A stretch of DNA of 64,000 nucleotides from an uncultured Bacilli bacterium (GCA_934097085.1 CAKONK010000005.1:28068-92067); one strand, 5' to 3'. Shown: positions 25,672 to 35,150, counted from the first letter of the stretch. Numbers and translations are program-made. The notes: generated by a model not told the origin, from the letters alone.

Positions 25672-26221
25672 CTGAATATTTTCCATCTTTAGTAGAAACT
25701 AAAATCTTTTCTCCTTGATTTATAAATAAAGGAACTTTTACAGTATAACCTGTTTCAATTTTAGCATCTTTATTAGCATTATTAGTGGTATTTCCCTTAA
25801 CAGCCGGTTCGGTTTCAATAACCTCATATTCAACTTTTTCTGGAAGTGTAACACCAATAATTTCGCCTTCATAAATATCAAGTGTTAAATTTAAACCTTC
25901 TTTAATAAATTTAACATTGTCACCAAGTACTTTAGTTGAAACTTCAATTTGTTCATAAGTTTCATTATTCATAAATGTGTAATTATCACCAGCAGCATAA
26001 AGGAAACTTACTTCAGTTCTATCAATATGAGCTTTTTGAATCTTTAAGTTTGTATTATAAGTATCCTCCACTGTAGAACCTGTTCTTAAATTTTTAAGTT
26101 TAATTCTTACAAAAGCAGGGCCTTTTCCAGGCTTAACATGTTGAAATTCTTGAATAGTACATAAATTACCATCCATAATAATTGTCATGCCATTTTTAAT
26201 ATCATTAATATTAATAAACAT
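25661..26221 (-). CDS. efp: elongation factor P
   Basis: 186 residues in three beta-barrel domains: KOW-like domain I with the loop HVKPGKGPAFVR, whose Lys is the tip that enters the ribosome; the OB domain with SFLYAAGDNYTFMNNETYEQ; and a C-terminal OB domain ending GYTVKVPLFINQGEKILV. It relieves stalls at proline runs. Length and order are normal. It follows rpmG by ten bases, so both are probably one unit; pflBA follows but has its own promoter. No gene for Lys-modifying enzymes lies nearby. Confidence 0.96.
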   Translation of the reverse strand: MFININDIKNGMTIIMDGNLCTIQEFQHVKPGKGPAFVRIKLKNLRTGSTVEDTYNTNLKIQKAHIDRTEVSFLYAAGDNYTFMNNETYEQIEVSTKVLGDNVKFIKEGLNLTLDIYEGEIIGVTLPEKVEYEVIETEPAVKGNTTNNANKDAKIETGYTVKVPLFINQGEKILVSTKDGKYSGRA

Positions 26222-26231
26222 AATTTACCTC

Positions 26232-26396
26232 CTATTTCTTTTCTTTTGCTACAACATGTTTATGACAAGCTGCGCAGTATCTTTTAAGTTCTAATCTTTC
26301 AGGATTATTTTTCTTATTTTTACTTACTGGGCGAAGTTCTCTACCACAATTAGTACATTTAATAGTAACTTCTTTTCTATTTTCATTTTTAGCCAT
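26232..26396 (-). CDS. rpmG: ribosomal protein bL33
   Basis: 54 residues from the ATG at 26396, just after GGAGGG; a longer frame upstream lacks a good site. The sequence has the bL33 pattern with two zinc-type Cys pairs, IKCTNCGREL and RYCAACHKH, and the invariant KNKKNNPERLELKRYC. A component of the large ribosomal subunit. The four-Cys (zinc-binding) form is the one expected when zinc is sufficient. Confidence 0.95.
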   Translation of the reverse strand: MAKNENRKEVTIKCTNCGRELRPVSKNKKNNPERLELKRYCAACHKHVVAKEKK

Positions 26397-26541
26397 AGTT
26401 ATCCCTCCTTTTTCAAGTACGCTAATATTATAACAAACTACATACCTATTTTTCAAGTTTTTTAGATATATATTTATAATAAAAAGTTATATTTAATTTT
26501 AATTAATAAAAAAATCTCAAAGTTTTGAGATAATTTTTAAA

Positions 26542-26617
26542 TGGTGCCGACAGAGGGAATCGAACCCCCAACCTACTGATTACAAGTCAGTTGCGCTACC
26601 AATTACGCTATGTCGGC
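26542..26617 (-). tRNA. tRNA-Thr (TGT)
   Basis: 76 nt with encoded CCA. Acceptor GCCGACA pairs with TGTCGGC; the anticodon stem CTGAC / GTCAG-type arm holds loop CTTGTAA, anticodon TGT; the T arm is GGGGGTTCGATTCCCTC. Confidence 0.96.
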
Positions 26618-26622
26618 ATTAA

Positions 26623-26700
26623 TGGTGGGAGATATAGGACTCGAACCTATGACCCCCTGCTTGTAAGGCAGATGCTCTAACCAACTGAGCTAATCTCCCA
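26623..26700 (-). tRNA. tRNA-Val (TAC)
   Basis: Encoded CCA. Acceptor TGGGAGA pairs with TCTCCCA; anticodon loop CTTACAA gives TAC; T arm ATAGGTTCGAGTCCTAT. It lies six bases from tRNA-Thr and is probably transcribed with it. Confidence 0.96.
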
Positions 26701-26793
26701 TTAACTTTTCTCTTGCTGACAAATAAAATTATACTATATATTATCTGCACTTGCAAGCAAAAATTAATCATTTTTTAAATTTTTTGTATTTTT

Positions 26794-27219
26794 TTAATAA
26801 AGTAGTCCTTCAGATACAGCAAAAGGTATAAAATGATCCCTAATTGCGGATGATAAATTATATTTTGTCTCACCTATTTTATAAAAATGATAGCCAATTA
26901 TTTCTTCATTTGTAAAATATACTTTATCCATCTTTTTTCTGCATATAAACATTGTCATTATTATGTCAAGTTCCGGATCACTTGCCGCACTTTCTTTAAA
27001 ACACATAAGCGGTTTTAAATCTTCTTCCTCCACTGTAAAGCCATTATGAAATTCCTCTTTTACTTCTCTAATAGCTGCTTCAACTTCACTTTCACCATCT
27101 TCAACTCCACCGCCAACTAAAGTCCATGTATTACTTTTACTGCTTCTTACACTTCTAACTATTAAAAGTTTTCCATCTTCTATAAAAGCAACACCAACAA
27201 CTTTTTTTACCTTTTTCAT
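26794..27219 (-). CDS. Nudix hydrolase
   Basis: 141 residues, a single Nudix domain. The box GGGVEDGESEVEAAIREVKE continues to EFHNG and fits GX5EX7REUXEEXGU, the metal and pyrophosphate site. Such enzymes clear oxidised or surplus nucleoside diphosphate derivatives; the substrate cannot be read from sequence. It is a single gene between the tRNA pair and the rpe terminator. Confidence 0.88.
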   Translation of the reverse strand: MKKVKKVVGVAFIEDGKLLIVRSVRSSKSNTWTLVGGGVEDGESEVEAAIREVKEEFHNGFTVEEEDLKPLMCFKESAASDPELDIIMTMFICRKKMDKVYFTNEEIIGYHFYKIGETKYNLSSAIRDHFIPFAVSEGLLY

Positions 27220-27298
27220 TTTACCACCATATTAAGTATACTATTTTTAAAAATTTAAATAAATATAATTGTTTATACTTTACATTAACTTTATATTA

Positions 27299-27331
27299 TA
27301 AAAAATGTAAGAATTTTTTGTTCTTACACTA
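27299..27331 (-). terminator. terminator of the rlmN-rpe operon
   Basis: Minus-strand GTAAGAA / TTCTTAC with an AT-rich loop followed by a T-rich tail, directly after the rpe stop codon. Confidence 0.8.
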
Positions 27332-27944
27332 ATAATTTATCAATTTGATTATTATAATCATCACTATTTGTAATAAATGAACCACTTATAACTAAATCTA
27401 CTTTATCCTTAACAAGTTTAATAGTTTCATCATTTATACCACCATCAATAGCAATATTAAATTTATAAATATCTTTTACACTATATAGATAATCTATGGT
27501 AGGAATAACCTCTTTTAAGAAAGGTTGCCCCCCCTTACCAGGGTTTACACTCATAACTAAGACTTCATCCACCATAGGAAAGTATTTTATGTAATCCATT
27601 ACATTCTCGCTGGGATTTATAGCAATACCTACTTTAAAATTTAAGGATTTAATATACTCTATAATGCCTTTAGTATCTTTTACATTATGAATTATTATTT
27701 CATCAATATTAAGTCCCTTTAACATATCTATATATCTTTTGGGATATTTTACCATAAGATGTACATTTAACTTTTTATTTACTCTATTAAATAAATTAAG
27801 AAAATCTGCTTTATTAAAATTATTTGTTTTAACATATGTGCCATCACATATATCACAGTGCACAAAATCTGCTTTAGAATTTTCTATTTGTTTAATAGAT
27901 GCTTTATAATCTTTACTACTTAAATAACTTACTGCGATTTTCAT
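27324..27944 (-). CDS. rpe: ribulose-phosphate 3-epimerase
   Basis: 206 residues, a small TIM barrel that interconverts ribulose 5-phosphate and xylulose 5-phosphate. Metal and catalytic residues sit in DFVHCDICDGTYV, NVHLMVKYP, VLVMSVNPGKGGQPF and IAIDGGINDETI, and the phosphate-binding SGSFIT near the end. It is about ten residues shorter than usual. It overlaps the end of rsgA by 29 bases and closes the rlmN-prpC-prkC-rsgA-rpe operon, an order conserved in Firmicutes. Confidence 0.93.
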   Translation of the reverse strand: MKIAVSYLSSKDYKASIKQIENSKADFVHCDICDGTYVKTNNFNKADFLNLFNRVNKKLNVHLMVKYPKRYIDMLKGLNIDEIIIHNVKDTKGIIEYIKSLNFKVGIAINPSENVMDYIKYFPMVDEVLVMSVNPGKGGQPFLKEVIPTIDYLYSVKDIYKFNIAIDGGINDETIKLVKDKVDLVISGSFITNSDDYNNQIDKLLV

Positions 27945-28761
27945 ATATCTCCTTTAGAAAAAGTTTATAATTTTCATATCTACTTGGAAGTATGTCTTCA
28001 TTATTTTCAATATTACAACCTTGTGTATTAATATGATTGCAATCATTATATTTACATTTAAAATTTGAAAATTCTACAAAAGCATTATTTAAATCCTCAA
28101 AAGAAATATTTTCTAATGAAAGACTACTAAAACCTGGCGTATCACTTATAAAAAAACCATCTTCTTTATATAAAGAAACCATTCTTGTTGTATGTTTACC
28201 TCTTCCTAAAACTTTACTTATTTCATTAGTTTCAAGATTTAATTTATCATCAATCTTATTAATAAATGTAGATTTACCTGCACCCGTTTGTCCACATAAA
28301 ACAACTATTTTATTTTGAATAATTTCTTTGAATTTTGTAGTTTCTGTATTATCAAGTACATCATAATATTTTTCATAATATTTTCTAATATTTAAATAAT
28401 TTTTCTTTTCTTCTTCATTAAGTAAATCAGTTTTAGTAAAACATATTAAAGGTTTAATTTTATTTTTATGTATAATTGTAAGAAGTTTATCAAGTAAATT
28501 TAAATCTAAATCAGGTTCTTTTGTACTAGTAATTATTACAGCAATATCAACATTAGCAATCATTGGTCTTAATAAAAAGTTTTTTCTTTCCAAGATTTTT
28601 TCTATTTGTAAAGTTTTTTCATTAAATAAAACATTATCTCCGACTAGAGGAGTAATTTTATCATTACGGAATTTTCCCCTAGCGGAGCATATGTACTCTT
28701 TATCATTTGCTAAAACTTTAAATCTATTAGAGTTTATATTAACTATTATCCCGTTTAACAT
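27916..28761 (-). CDS. rsgA: ribosome small subunit-dependent GTPase A
   Basis: 281 residues. N-terminal OB-fold, then a circularly permuted GTPase domain: the G4 motif CFTKTDLL comes before the P-loop GQTGAGKSTFIN, followed by the GRGKHTTR switch and DTPGFSSL (G3), and a C-terminal zinc motif with Cys-Cys-His-Cys spacing (CKYNDCNHINTQGC). It checks late maturation of the 30S subunit. Its start overlaps the prkC stop by seven bases. Confidence 0.95.
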   Translation of the reverse strand: MLNGIIVNINSNRFKVLANDKEYICSARGKFRNDKITPLVGDNVLFNEKTLQIEKILERKNFLLRPMIANVDIAVIITSTKEPDLDLNLLDKLLTIIHKNKIKPLICFTKTDLLNEEEKKNYLNIRKYYEKYYDVLDNTETTKFKEIIQNKIVVLCGQTGAGKSTFINKIDDKLNLETNEISKVLGRGKHTTRMVSLYKEDGFFISDTPGFSSLSLENISFEDLNNAFVEFSNFKCKYNDCNHINTQGCNIENNEDILPSRYENYKLFLKEIYENRSKLFK

Positions 28762-30530
28762 AAACCTTCTTCTTTACAAGTTTTATTATCAGAACTACTT
28801 CCTGATGAACTAACATCTATTTTAATTGTAAATGGTGCATTTTCAGTTACTTTAGTTCCTACTGCTCTATTTTGAGTAAGTATCTTATAATCTGAATATT
28901 CATTTGCATTTTCACTTGTTATAGAAATAGTTTTACTATCTTTATCAATAAATTTTAATTTTAATTTATATTCATTTGCAAAATCAATTATATCACTTAC
29001 ACTATAAGTTCCATCAGTAAAGTCAGGGTATAGATTTTTAATGTCTGGAATATATAAAGTTATATTATCACCTTTAGAAAGATGTTCTCCTTTTTTTATA
29101 GATTGATCCATAATTATATTTGTTTCATAATCTTCATCTGTATCAACTTCCATTTCTTTCTTTTCAATAATAACGTTAATTCCATAAGCCTCAAGTTTAC
29201 CTTTAACCTCAAGATAGTTTTTACCTGTATAATCTTCGACTTCAACAGATTTACTTCCTGTAGAAACATATAAAGTTATTTCATAACCTTTTTTATGTTT
29301 AGTTCCTCCGGATGGTGAAGTTGAAATTATTTTTCCTTCATCTATTACAGTCGAGGATTTTTCAATTTGTTTTGGTGAAACAATAAATCCTTCCCCTTGC
29401 AGGGTTTCAATTGCTTTAACAACTGTCATATTTGATACATCAGGCACTGTAACTTGAGCCTTTTTAGTTAATTTAGGAAGAAGTACTACTATACTTGTAA
29501 TAAGTACAACAATTCCTGTAAATATTGATAGTAAAATTACTATCGATTTATTTTGATTTTTATTAATATCCTTTTGGGTTATACGCTTTGCTATAATCTC
29601 ATCACTTTCTTTCTTTGTAAGATTTTCATTTTTTAGTTTTAACATCTTTCCATCATCTAAATCAATTTCTGGATATTTTAAACTAATTTTAATTTCATTT
29701 TTTCTTGATTCATCTAAACATGTTAGTAAATCATCGTGCATTTCTCTAGCATCAGCATACCTGTTTTTAGGATTTTTTGCTGTTGCTCTTAAAATAATAT
29801 TTTCAATCGACTGTGGAATATCAGGTATTTCTTTTCTAATACTTGGCATCGGTTCCTTAAGTTGTTTTAACGCAATCTCTACTGCTGTTTCTCCACGAAA
29901 CGGAAGTTTACCAGTAAGAAGTTCATACATAAGTATTCCTAGTGAATATATATCACTTTGAAGTGTTGCACCTTTACCTGAGGCTCCCTCCGGAGGTAAA
30001 TAATGAACTGACCCCATAACCGAATTTGTTTGGGTAAGCTGTGTTGAATTCATTGCAAGGGCAATACCAAAATCAGTTAATTTTACAAGTCCATTATCAA
30101 GTATCATTATATTTTGTGGCTTTATATCACGGTGTATTATGTAGCTATCATGAGCCACCGTAAGTCCACTTGTAACCTGAATCATAATATCTACAACTTC
30201 AGGAATAGTAAGTTTACCTCTTTTTTTAAGAAGACCTTTTAAGTGTTTACCCTCAACATATTCCATCACAATATAATATTCACCATTATCTTCACCAACA
30301 TCATAAACTTCAACAATATTTGGATGGGATAAACTTGATGCTTGTAAAGCCTCTCTTTGGAAACGTCTAACAAACTTTTCATCATTTGCAAGATCTCCTC
30401 TTAAAACTTTAACTGCAACATTTCTTTCCAGTATTGTATCATAAGCAAGGTAAACATTGGCCATTCCACCTTCGCCTATAGATTTTATTATTTGATATCG
30501 GTCAGAAATTTTTTGACCTTTTGCTATCAC
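28755..30530 (-). CDS. prkC: PASTA-domain Ser/Thr protein kinase
   Basis: 591 residues, GTG start overlapping the prpC stop (TAGTG). Cytoplasmic kinase domain (about 10-270) with GEGGMANVYLAYD, the Lys in VAVKVL, HRDIKPQNIM, DFGIA and APE-equivalent PEGASG. One membrane helix at about 330-352, then three extracellular PASTA units beginning VTVPDVSNMT, VEVEDYTGKN and IKNLYPDFTDG, which bind peptidoglycan fragments, and a Ser/Asp-rich tail. It couples wall status to phosphorylation of cell-cycle and metabolic proteins. Its phosphatase precedes it in the operon. Confidence 0.95.
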   Translation of the reverse strand: MIAKGQKISDRYQIIKSIGEGGMANVYLAYDTILERNVAVKVLRGDLANDEKFVRRFQREALQASSLSHPNIVEVYDVGEDNGEYYIVMEYVEGKHLKGLLKKRGKLTIPEVVDIMIQVTSGLTVAHDSYIIHRDIKPQNIMILDNGLVKLTDFGIALAMNSTQLTQTNSVMGSVHYLPPEGASGKGATLQSDIYSLGILMYELLTGKLPFRGETAVEIALKQLKEPMPSIRKEIPDIPQSIENIILRATAKNPKNRYADAREMHDDLLTCLDESRKNEIKISLKYPEIDLDDGKMLKLKNENLTKKESDEIIAKRITQKDINKNQNKSIVILLSIFTGIVVLITSIVVLLPKLTKKAQVTVPDVSNMTVVKAIETLQGEGFIVSPKQIEKSSTVIDEGKIISTSPSGGTKHKKGYEITLYVSTGSKSVEVEDYTGKNYLEVKGKLEAYGINVIIEKKEMEVDTDEDYETNIIMDQSIKKGEHLSKGDNITLYIPDIKNLYPDFTDGTYSVSDIIDFANEYKLKLKFIDKDSKTISITSENANEYSDYKILTQNRAVGTKVTENAPFTIKIDVSSSGSSSDNKTCKEEGLC

Positions 30531-31273
30531 TAATTATCACCTTCGTCCTTTTCAAGATAAGCAATTGACACATTGTCAAAACCTCCTCTTGCATTACATT
30601 TTTGAATTAATTTAACCACTTTTTCTTCTGCATCTAATTCTTCATCTATTAATACTTTTTCTATTTGGTCATCAGCAAGCATTGTTGTAAGACCATCAGA
30701 ACATAGCATTATTCCCTCATTATTCATATCTACATCAAATATATCCATTTGTACTTTTTCAGTTGCTCCAAGAGCACGCATAAGTACATTTTTCTTTGGA
30801 TGATATTTTGCTTCTTCCTCAGTTAGATTACCAGCCTCAACCAAAAGATTAACTAAAGTATGATCCTTTGTTACCTTATGAAGCTTTTTATTTTTCATAA
30901 CATATCCCGAAGAATCCCCTATATTACCAAAGATTAAGAAATCTTTAGTTTGAATTGCAACTACTAAAGTAGAACCCATTCCTAATGAATCTGAATGTTC
31001 TACTGTATAATCTAATATATTCTTATTAATTTCACTTACATTATCATTAAGCCAATTTACTGCATCATATTTTGTACCAATACTTGCTATTTCAGTAAAT
31101 CTTTTACCAAGATGAGTTATTGCTATCATCGAAGCAACTTCACCTTTACGATGTCCACCCATACCATCAGCCACCATTAAAAGATATTCGTTACTTTTAT
31201 TTTTAAGTATTGTAACACTATCTTCATTATGACCTCGGACTTTGCCTGCATCAGTTAAATAAAATGTTTTCAT
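30530..31273 (-). CDS. prpC: PP2C-family protein phosphatase
   Basis: 247 residues from the ATG at 31273, after AGGTGA; an ATG six codons earlier belongs to that site. PPM-type phosphatase that reverses PrkC. Metal-binding motifs are RGHNEDSV, VADGMGGHRKGE, GSTLVVA, GDSSGY and late SDGLTTML with GFDNVS. It is cytoplasmic and full length. Confidence 0.95.
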   Translation of the reverse strand: MKTFYLTDAGKVRGHNEDSVTILKNKSNEYLLMVADGMGGHRKGEVASMIAITHLGKRFTEIASIGTKYDAVNWLNDNVSEINKNILDYTVEHSDSLGMGSTLVVAIQTKDFLIFGNIGDSSGYVMKNKKLHKVTKDHTLVNLLVEAGNLTEEEAKYHPKKNVLMRALGATEKVQMDIFDVDMNNEGIMLCSDGLTTMLADDQIEKVLIDEELDAEEKVVKLIQKCNARGGFDNVSIAYLEKDEGDN

Positions 31274-31321
31274 TTCATCACCTATCTTCATAAAAATTAT
31301 ACCATTATTTAGTTAATTTAT

Positions 31322-32332
31322 CTATACTTCTTTACTACGAAGTTGTCCACATGCAGCAGAAATTTTATTTCCAAACTTTCTACGAACAGTAACATCTATT
31401 CCATTTTTCTTCAAAATATCATAAAATTCATTAATTTTTTTACTTTCTTTAAAATCAATATTTTTTGTTTCATTATAATTTATTAAATTTACATAAGCAT
31501 TTTTATTTTTAATTAAATTTGCAAGTTCAATTGCATTTTCTTTTGAATCATTAATTCCAGATAATAAAACATATTCAAAAGTTATTCTACGAAGTGTTTT
31601 TTCATAGTAATAATCAAGAACATCCATAAGTTCATTTAAATTATATGCTTTACTAATTGGCATTATTTCATTTCTTATTTTATCATTTGGTGCATGAAGT
31701 GATATTGCTAAATTAACTTGAAGGTCAAGTGATGAAAATTCTTTTATTTTTGGAACTATTCCACATGTAGAAACGGTTATATGTCTTGCTCCAATACTAA
31801 GTGCTTTAGAATCATTTATTATTCTTATAAAATTTATTACATTATCATAATTATCAAAAGGTTCACCAATACCCATTATTACACAGCTATCTACTCTTTG
31901 CTTTATATATTTTGATATTAATATAATCTGCTGCACCATTTCATATGCCTCAAGATTTCTTATTTTTTTAAGTCTACCACTTTCACAAAATTTACATCCC
32001 ATATTACAGCCAACTTGAGAGGAAACACATACACTAAGACCATAATTATGCATCATTAAAACTGCTTCGATTTTTTGATTATCCGCAAGAGCAAATAAGA
32101 ATTTTTTTACATCAGTATCTTCCTCAACTTTAATTATTTTAATAAAATCAGTAGTAAAATTATTTTTTAAATATTCAATATTTTCTTTTTTAATATTTGT
32201 AAATTCATCAAAGTTATAAACTTTTTTATCATATAGCCAATCAAAAACTTGTGATGCCATAAATTTTTTCTTATCATCACTTTCAAATTTTTTAATTAAA
32301 TCATTTTTTGTAAAACTAAATATATTTTCCAT
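31322..32332 (-). CDS. rlmN: 23S rRNA/tRNA (adenine-C2)-methyltransferase
   Basis: 336 residues. Radical SAM enzyme that methylates C2 of A2503 in 23S rRNA and A37 in some tRNAs. The cluster motif is CNMGCKFCESG (C-x3-C-x2-C), SAM motif GIGEPFDNYDN, and the methyl-carrying Cys is in SAACGQL near the C-terminus, partner of the Cys in the cluster region of RlmN proteins. It opens the operon with prpC 48 bases downstream. Confidence 0.95.
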   Translation of the reverse strand: MENIFSFTKNDLIKKFESDDKKKFMASQVFDWLYDKKVYNFDEFTNIKKENIEYLKNNFTTDFIKIIKVEEDTDVKKFLFALADNQKIEAVLMMHNYGLSVCVSSQVGCNMGCKFCESGRLKKIRNLEAYEMVQQIILISKYIKQRVDSCVIMGIGEPFDNYDNVINFIRIINDSKALSIGARHITVSTCGIVPKIKEFSSLDLQVNLAISLHAPNDKIRNEIMPISKAYNLNELMDVLDYYYEKTLRRITFEYVLLSGINDSKENAIELANLIKNKNAYVNLINYNETKNIDFKESKKINEFYDILKKNGIDVTVRRKFGNKISAACGQLRSKEV

Positions 32333-32402
32333 ACAAGAAAATTGTACTAAATTTTTAGCATATTGTCTATTATTTTAGTATAAATTAAAAAGAAACTAAA
32401 TT

Positions 32403-33533
32403 TTATTTCTTATTAGTTTCTTTATTTACTTCATCTAGTAACTCATTATATTTATCTTCGGTTATGTCAGTTGATTTTAAAATAATTTCTTTTGATACAG
32501 CATTTTTAATTAATTCTTTTGCAGTAGCAATTTTATTTTCCTCGATGACGGCTTCGGTTACTACTTCTTTTTTAAATTCATCAGTTACATTTTCTAATAC
32601 AGCTTCTTTTTTAAACTCGTCTGTTACGGTTTCTAATACTGTTTCTTTTTTAAACTCGTCTGTTACATTTTCTAATACTGTTTCTTTTTTAAACTCGTCT
32701 GTTACATTTTCTAATACTGTTTCTTTTTTAAACTCGTCTGTTACGGTTTCTAATACAGCTTCTTTTCTAAATTCATCGGTTACGGTTTCTAATACAGCTT
32801 CTTTTCTAAATTCATCGGTTACATCCTCTAAAGCTGCTTCTTTTTTAAATTTGTCTGGATCATAATACAATAATTCATCTAATGTCTTACTCAATTCATT
32901 CAACTCCTTTACTATTCGAAGCATCATTTCATCGCCCTTAAACATTATTTCATCATTTGAAATAAATATTAACGATAAATATTTTGCTCCTAATCTATCT
33001 AACTTTCTAATATCATCATAAGACAATTTTCTCAAGATTGCAACATTTATATCGTAAATTGTAAGTATATATTCTTCATCATTATCGTATTTTCTTATTA
33101 AATCCTCTTTATAAATAAATTTTCCTTTCCTATATCTATCATAATTATTAATATTCAATTGGACTGCTTTATAATAACTTTCCTTTGTTTCTTCATCAAA
33201 TATCTTAAGTAACATGTGGCAAATATAGACATTATTTTTGTTATAACTTTTTTTCGACCTTTGACTATTAAATTCTGTATTTAACAATATTGGACCTTTA
33301 GTTGTATATACTTTAAAATATGAATCAGTAACTCTATTTGATAAATCACTATAATTATTTAACTCATTATTAAGTATTTTAAAATCTACTACCTCAAGGA
33401 CTTTAATATTATTATCATTTTCTAAAGCCAAAAATAACTTTGTTATGTAATCTTTATTTATTGGATTAGAAAATATTCTTCGAATATAAATGTCATTTAT
33501 AAATCCATTTTTAGTAAACATAGTTTTTTGCAT
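32403..33533 (-). CDS. Rpn/PD-(D/E)XK-nuclease family protein with C-terminal 13-residue repeats
   Basis: 376 residues. The first 210 resemble the Rpn (transposase_31-like) recombination-promoting nucleases: an N-terminal KNGFINDIYIRRIF helix, then TDSYFKVYTTKG and LLNTEFNSQ, which fit the Asp and the E-x-Q of a PD-(D/E)XK site, and a helical part. After about 225 come eight copies of a 13-residue unit near DEFKKETVLENVT, then a short tail. The repeat tract is absent from typical family members and looks like recent slippage expansion. It has its own region between rlmN and pgsA. Genes of this family often vary by recombination. Confidence 0.65.
   Translation of the reverse strand: MQKTMFTKNGFINDIYIRRIFSNPINKDYITKLFLALENDNNIKVLEVVDFKILNNELNNYSDLSNRVTDSYFKVYTTKGPILLNTEFNSQRSKKSYNKNNVYICHMLLKIFDEETKESYYKAVQLNINNYDRYRKGKFIYKEDLIRKYDNDEEYILTIYDINVAILRKLSYDDIRKLDRLGAKYLSLIFISNDEIMFKGDEMMLRIVKELNELSKTLDELLYYDPDKFKKEAALEDVTDEFRKEAVLETVTDEFRKEAVLETVTDEFKKETVLENVTDEFKKETVLENVTDEFKKETVLETVTDEFKKEAVLENVTDEFKKEVVTEAVIEENKIATAKELIKNAVSKEIILKSTDITEDKYNELLDEVNKETNKK
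32553..32860 (-). repeat. 39-base in-frame tandem repeat (about 8 units)
   Basis: Units of 39 bases, each coding for 13 residues, lie head to tail without spacers. Neighbouring units are nearly identical (for example the two copies giving DEFKKETVLENVT), outer ones are degenerate. A multiple of three keeps the frame whatever the copy number. Confidence 0.92.
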
Positions 33534-33767
33534 AATCTTTTCTCCTTTCTATAACTTTTTTTACTTTACACTTTTTATTATTTTCTATGTCATTTTAAAA
33601 TTCTCCTTTCACTATACTTATTACCGGAAAATTTCTGATTTCCTCCTTTTTTTGTTAAATTTCTTAAAAAAAGTTAAAATTTTACACATTATTGACACCT
33701 TTTAATAACACTATTTACATATATTTTACATATATAAAAGTGTAAAGCAATGCATAAAAAAACATAA

Positions 33768-34511
33768 CTAAATTCTATCGTTATGTTTTATTTCTTTTCT
33801 AATACCTTTTAGGCCTTGAGAATCTTTATATTTTTCATAAAAGTCATTATCAAGCCAAATAGTTACAAAATTATCCCATCTATTTTTAATACTAGTTTTA
33901 GGTTTTAAATTAATATTAACTACCGGGATTTCCTCTTTTGAAGTGGAATCATATGTCTTTAAAAATTTTAAATAAGAATATAAAGTTAATATTTGAAATA
34001 TATATAATGGTGTAAATAAAGTTAAATATAAAATATTTGAGTTTATTTTATTAATATAATTTATAAAATCATTACTTAAAAAAGTTAAACTATTAATATC
34101 TGTTACAAGATATATTAATATAACTGTAATACTCATAACAATTGTTTTAATCTTACCAATTTTTGATGTTTTAACATTGATATTTTTTTGAAACTTTATA
34201 AATTGAATTAAAACAACAGCAAGTTCAAAAATAATCGAAGCAATAGAATATTTTGTTACTTTAAATAGAATTATTAAATTACTGCAAGAAAAAAGTTTAT
34301 CCGCTACACCATCAAACATACTACCAAAAAATGTAGCTACATGAAATTTTCTTGCTAGAAAACCATCAATACAGTCTGTAAGATAACAACATACTGAAAG
34401 AATAGCAGCATATAATCCTCCATAATTAAAGTATACTGGGATCATCATAAATACACCAATTATTCTTACCATTGTAAGTAGGTTAACAAATATTAACATA
34501 AACTTTTTCAT
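33768..34511 (-). CDS. CDP-alcohol phosphatidyltransferase, probably PgsA-like
   Basis: 247 residues with several membrane helices. The active-site pattern DX2DGX2ARX8GX3DX3D is exact (from DCIDGFLARK to MFDGVADK). Enzymes of this family transfer a phosphatidyl group from CDP-diacylglycerol to an alcohol; phosphatidylglycerol phosphate synthase is the usual single member in small Firmicute genomes. The last 50 residues are a hydrophilic tail (WDNFVTIWLDNDFYEKYKD) not found in standard PgsA, so another alcohol substrate is possible. It follows the 208-residue membrane protein by 12 bases in the fmt unit. Confidence 0.8.
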   Translation of the reverse strand: MKKFMLIFVNLLTMVRIIGVFMMIPVYFNYGGLYAAILSVCCYLTDCIDGFLARKFHVATFFGSMFDGVADKLFSCSNLIILFKVTKYSIASIIFELAVVLIQFIKFQKNINVKTSKIGKIKTIVMSITVILIYLVTDINSLTFLSNDFINYINKINSNILYLTLFTPLYIFQILTLYSYLKFLKTYDSTSKEEIPVVNINLKPKTSIKNRWDNFVTIWLDNDFYEKYKDSQGLKGIRKEIKHNDRI

Positions 34512-34523
34512 AATCTTTCCTTT

Positions 34524-35150
34524 CTATTTTATATTATCAAATTCAAGTAAATAATTATCACTATTATCTTTTATATTGATAGATAAAATATTTTGTTCAT
34601 CTATTTTAAATATTATTCCTATATTATCATTTTCATAAATTATTTCATTTTCTTCTTCATTAATATTTTCCGTTAATGTAGAGGTTAAATCATATATTTT
34701 TTGAATGTCTAAATAATTTTCATTTAAACCTAAATATAAATTTTCTAAAGGAATTTTTTCATCCATATTTATTTCAAATATACCTTCATTATTAATTTCA
34801 TATTTAATAAGTCCCTCACTATTTTCTTTATAACCAGTAATATTTTCTTTTGTTTTAGTACCCGTATAAACAGTTTTACCTAATGAAGTATTTACTGTAT
34901 ATTTATAATTATATTCACTATTAAGTAGTTTTTCTTTCATACTAGCAAATGTAATAGTATTTTCTGTTTCATTATTTTTAGGTAAATTTTTTAAAGCATT
35001 ATTGTAAGGAATTACTACGATTAAAAAAACAAATATAAAAAATATAAACCATAATCCCAAACATACTAATGCGTGATATCTTTTATTTTCCCATAGTTTA
35101 ACAAAATTATTATCTGGATTTTTCTTTTTTAACATTTTAATTATTAACAT
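34524..35150 (-). CDS. bitopic membrane protein of unknown function
   Basis: 208 residues from the ATG at 35150, chosen for AAGGA nine bases upstream; it overlaps the end of fmt. A basic cytoplasmic start, one helix at about 45-68 (LGLWFIFFIFVFLIVVIPY), then an Asn/Glu-rich outer domain of short beta strands with no Cys. It lies between fmt and the phosphatidyltransferase gene. No family recognised; it could be a lipoprotein-like sensor or wall-associated protein. Confidence 0.55.
   Translation of the reverse strand: MLIIKMLKKKNPDNNFVKLWENKRYHALVCLGLWFIFFIFVFLIVVIPYNNALKNLPKNNETENTITFASMKEKLLNSEYNYKYTVNTSLGKTVYTGTKTKENITGYKENSEGLIKYEINNEGIFEINMDEKIPLENLYLGLNENYLDIQKIYDLTSTLTENINEEENEIIYENDNIGIIFKIDEQNILSINIKDNSDNYLLEFDNIK

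Noticed and set aside
26741..26756. Third GTTGCA-N2-TGCAAC site near CTGCACTTGCAAGC
   Set aside because: Only one half matches and it lies by tRNA genes, so it is probably chance.
32553..32860. CRISPR array
   Set aside because: The repeated units touch each other with no spacers and are in frame within a gene; no cas genes are present.
32464..32865. Plus-strand open frame of about 130 codons rich in Ser, Thr and Phe
   Set aside because: It is the antisense of the 39-base repeat tract in the nuclease gene; the repeats lack stops in that frame by chance and there is no promoter or ribosome site.
33490..33705. Small plus-strand hydrophobic protein across the nuclease start
   Set aside because: Low-complexity Phe/Ile-rich frame, antisense to the gene start and to a T-rich intergenic stretch, with no ribosome site.
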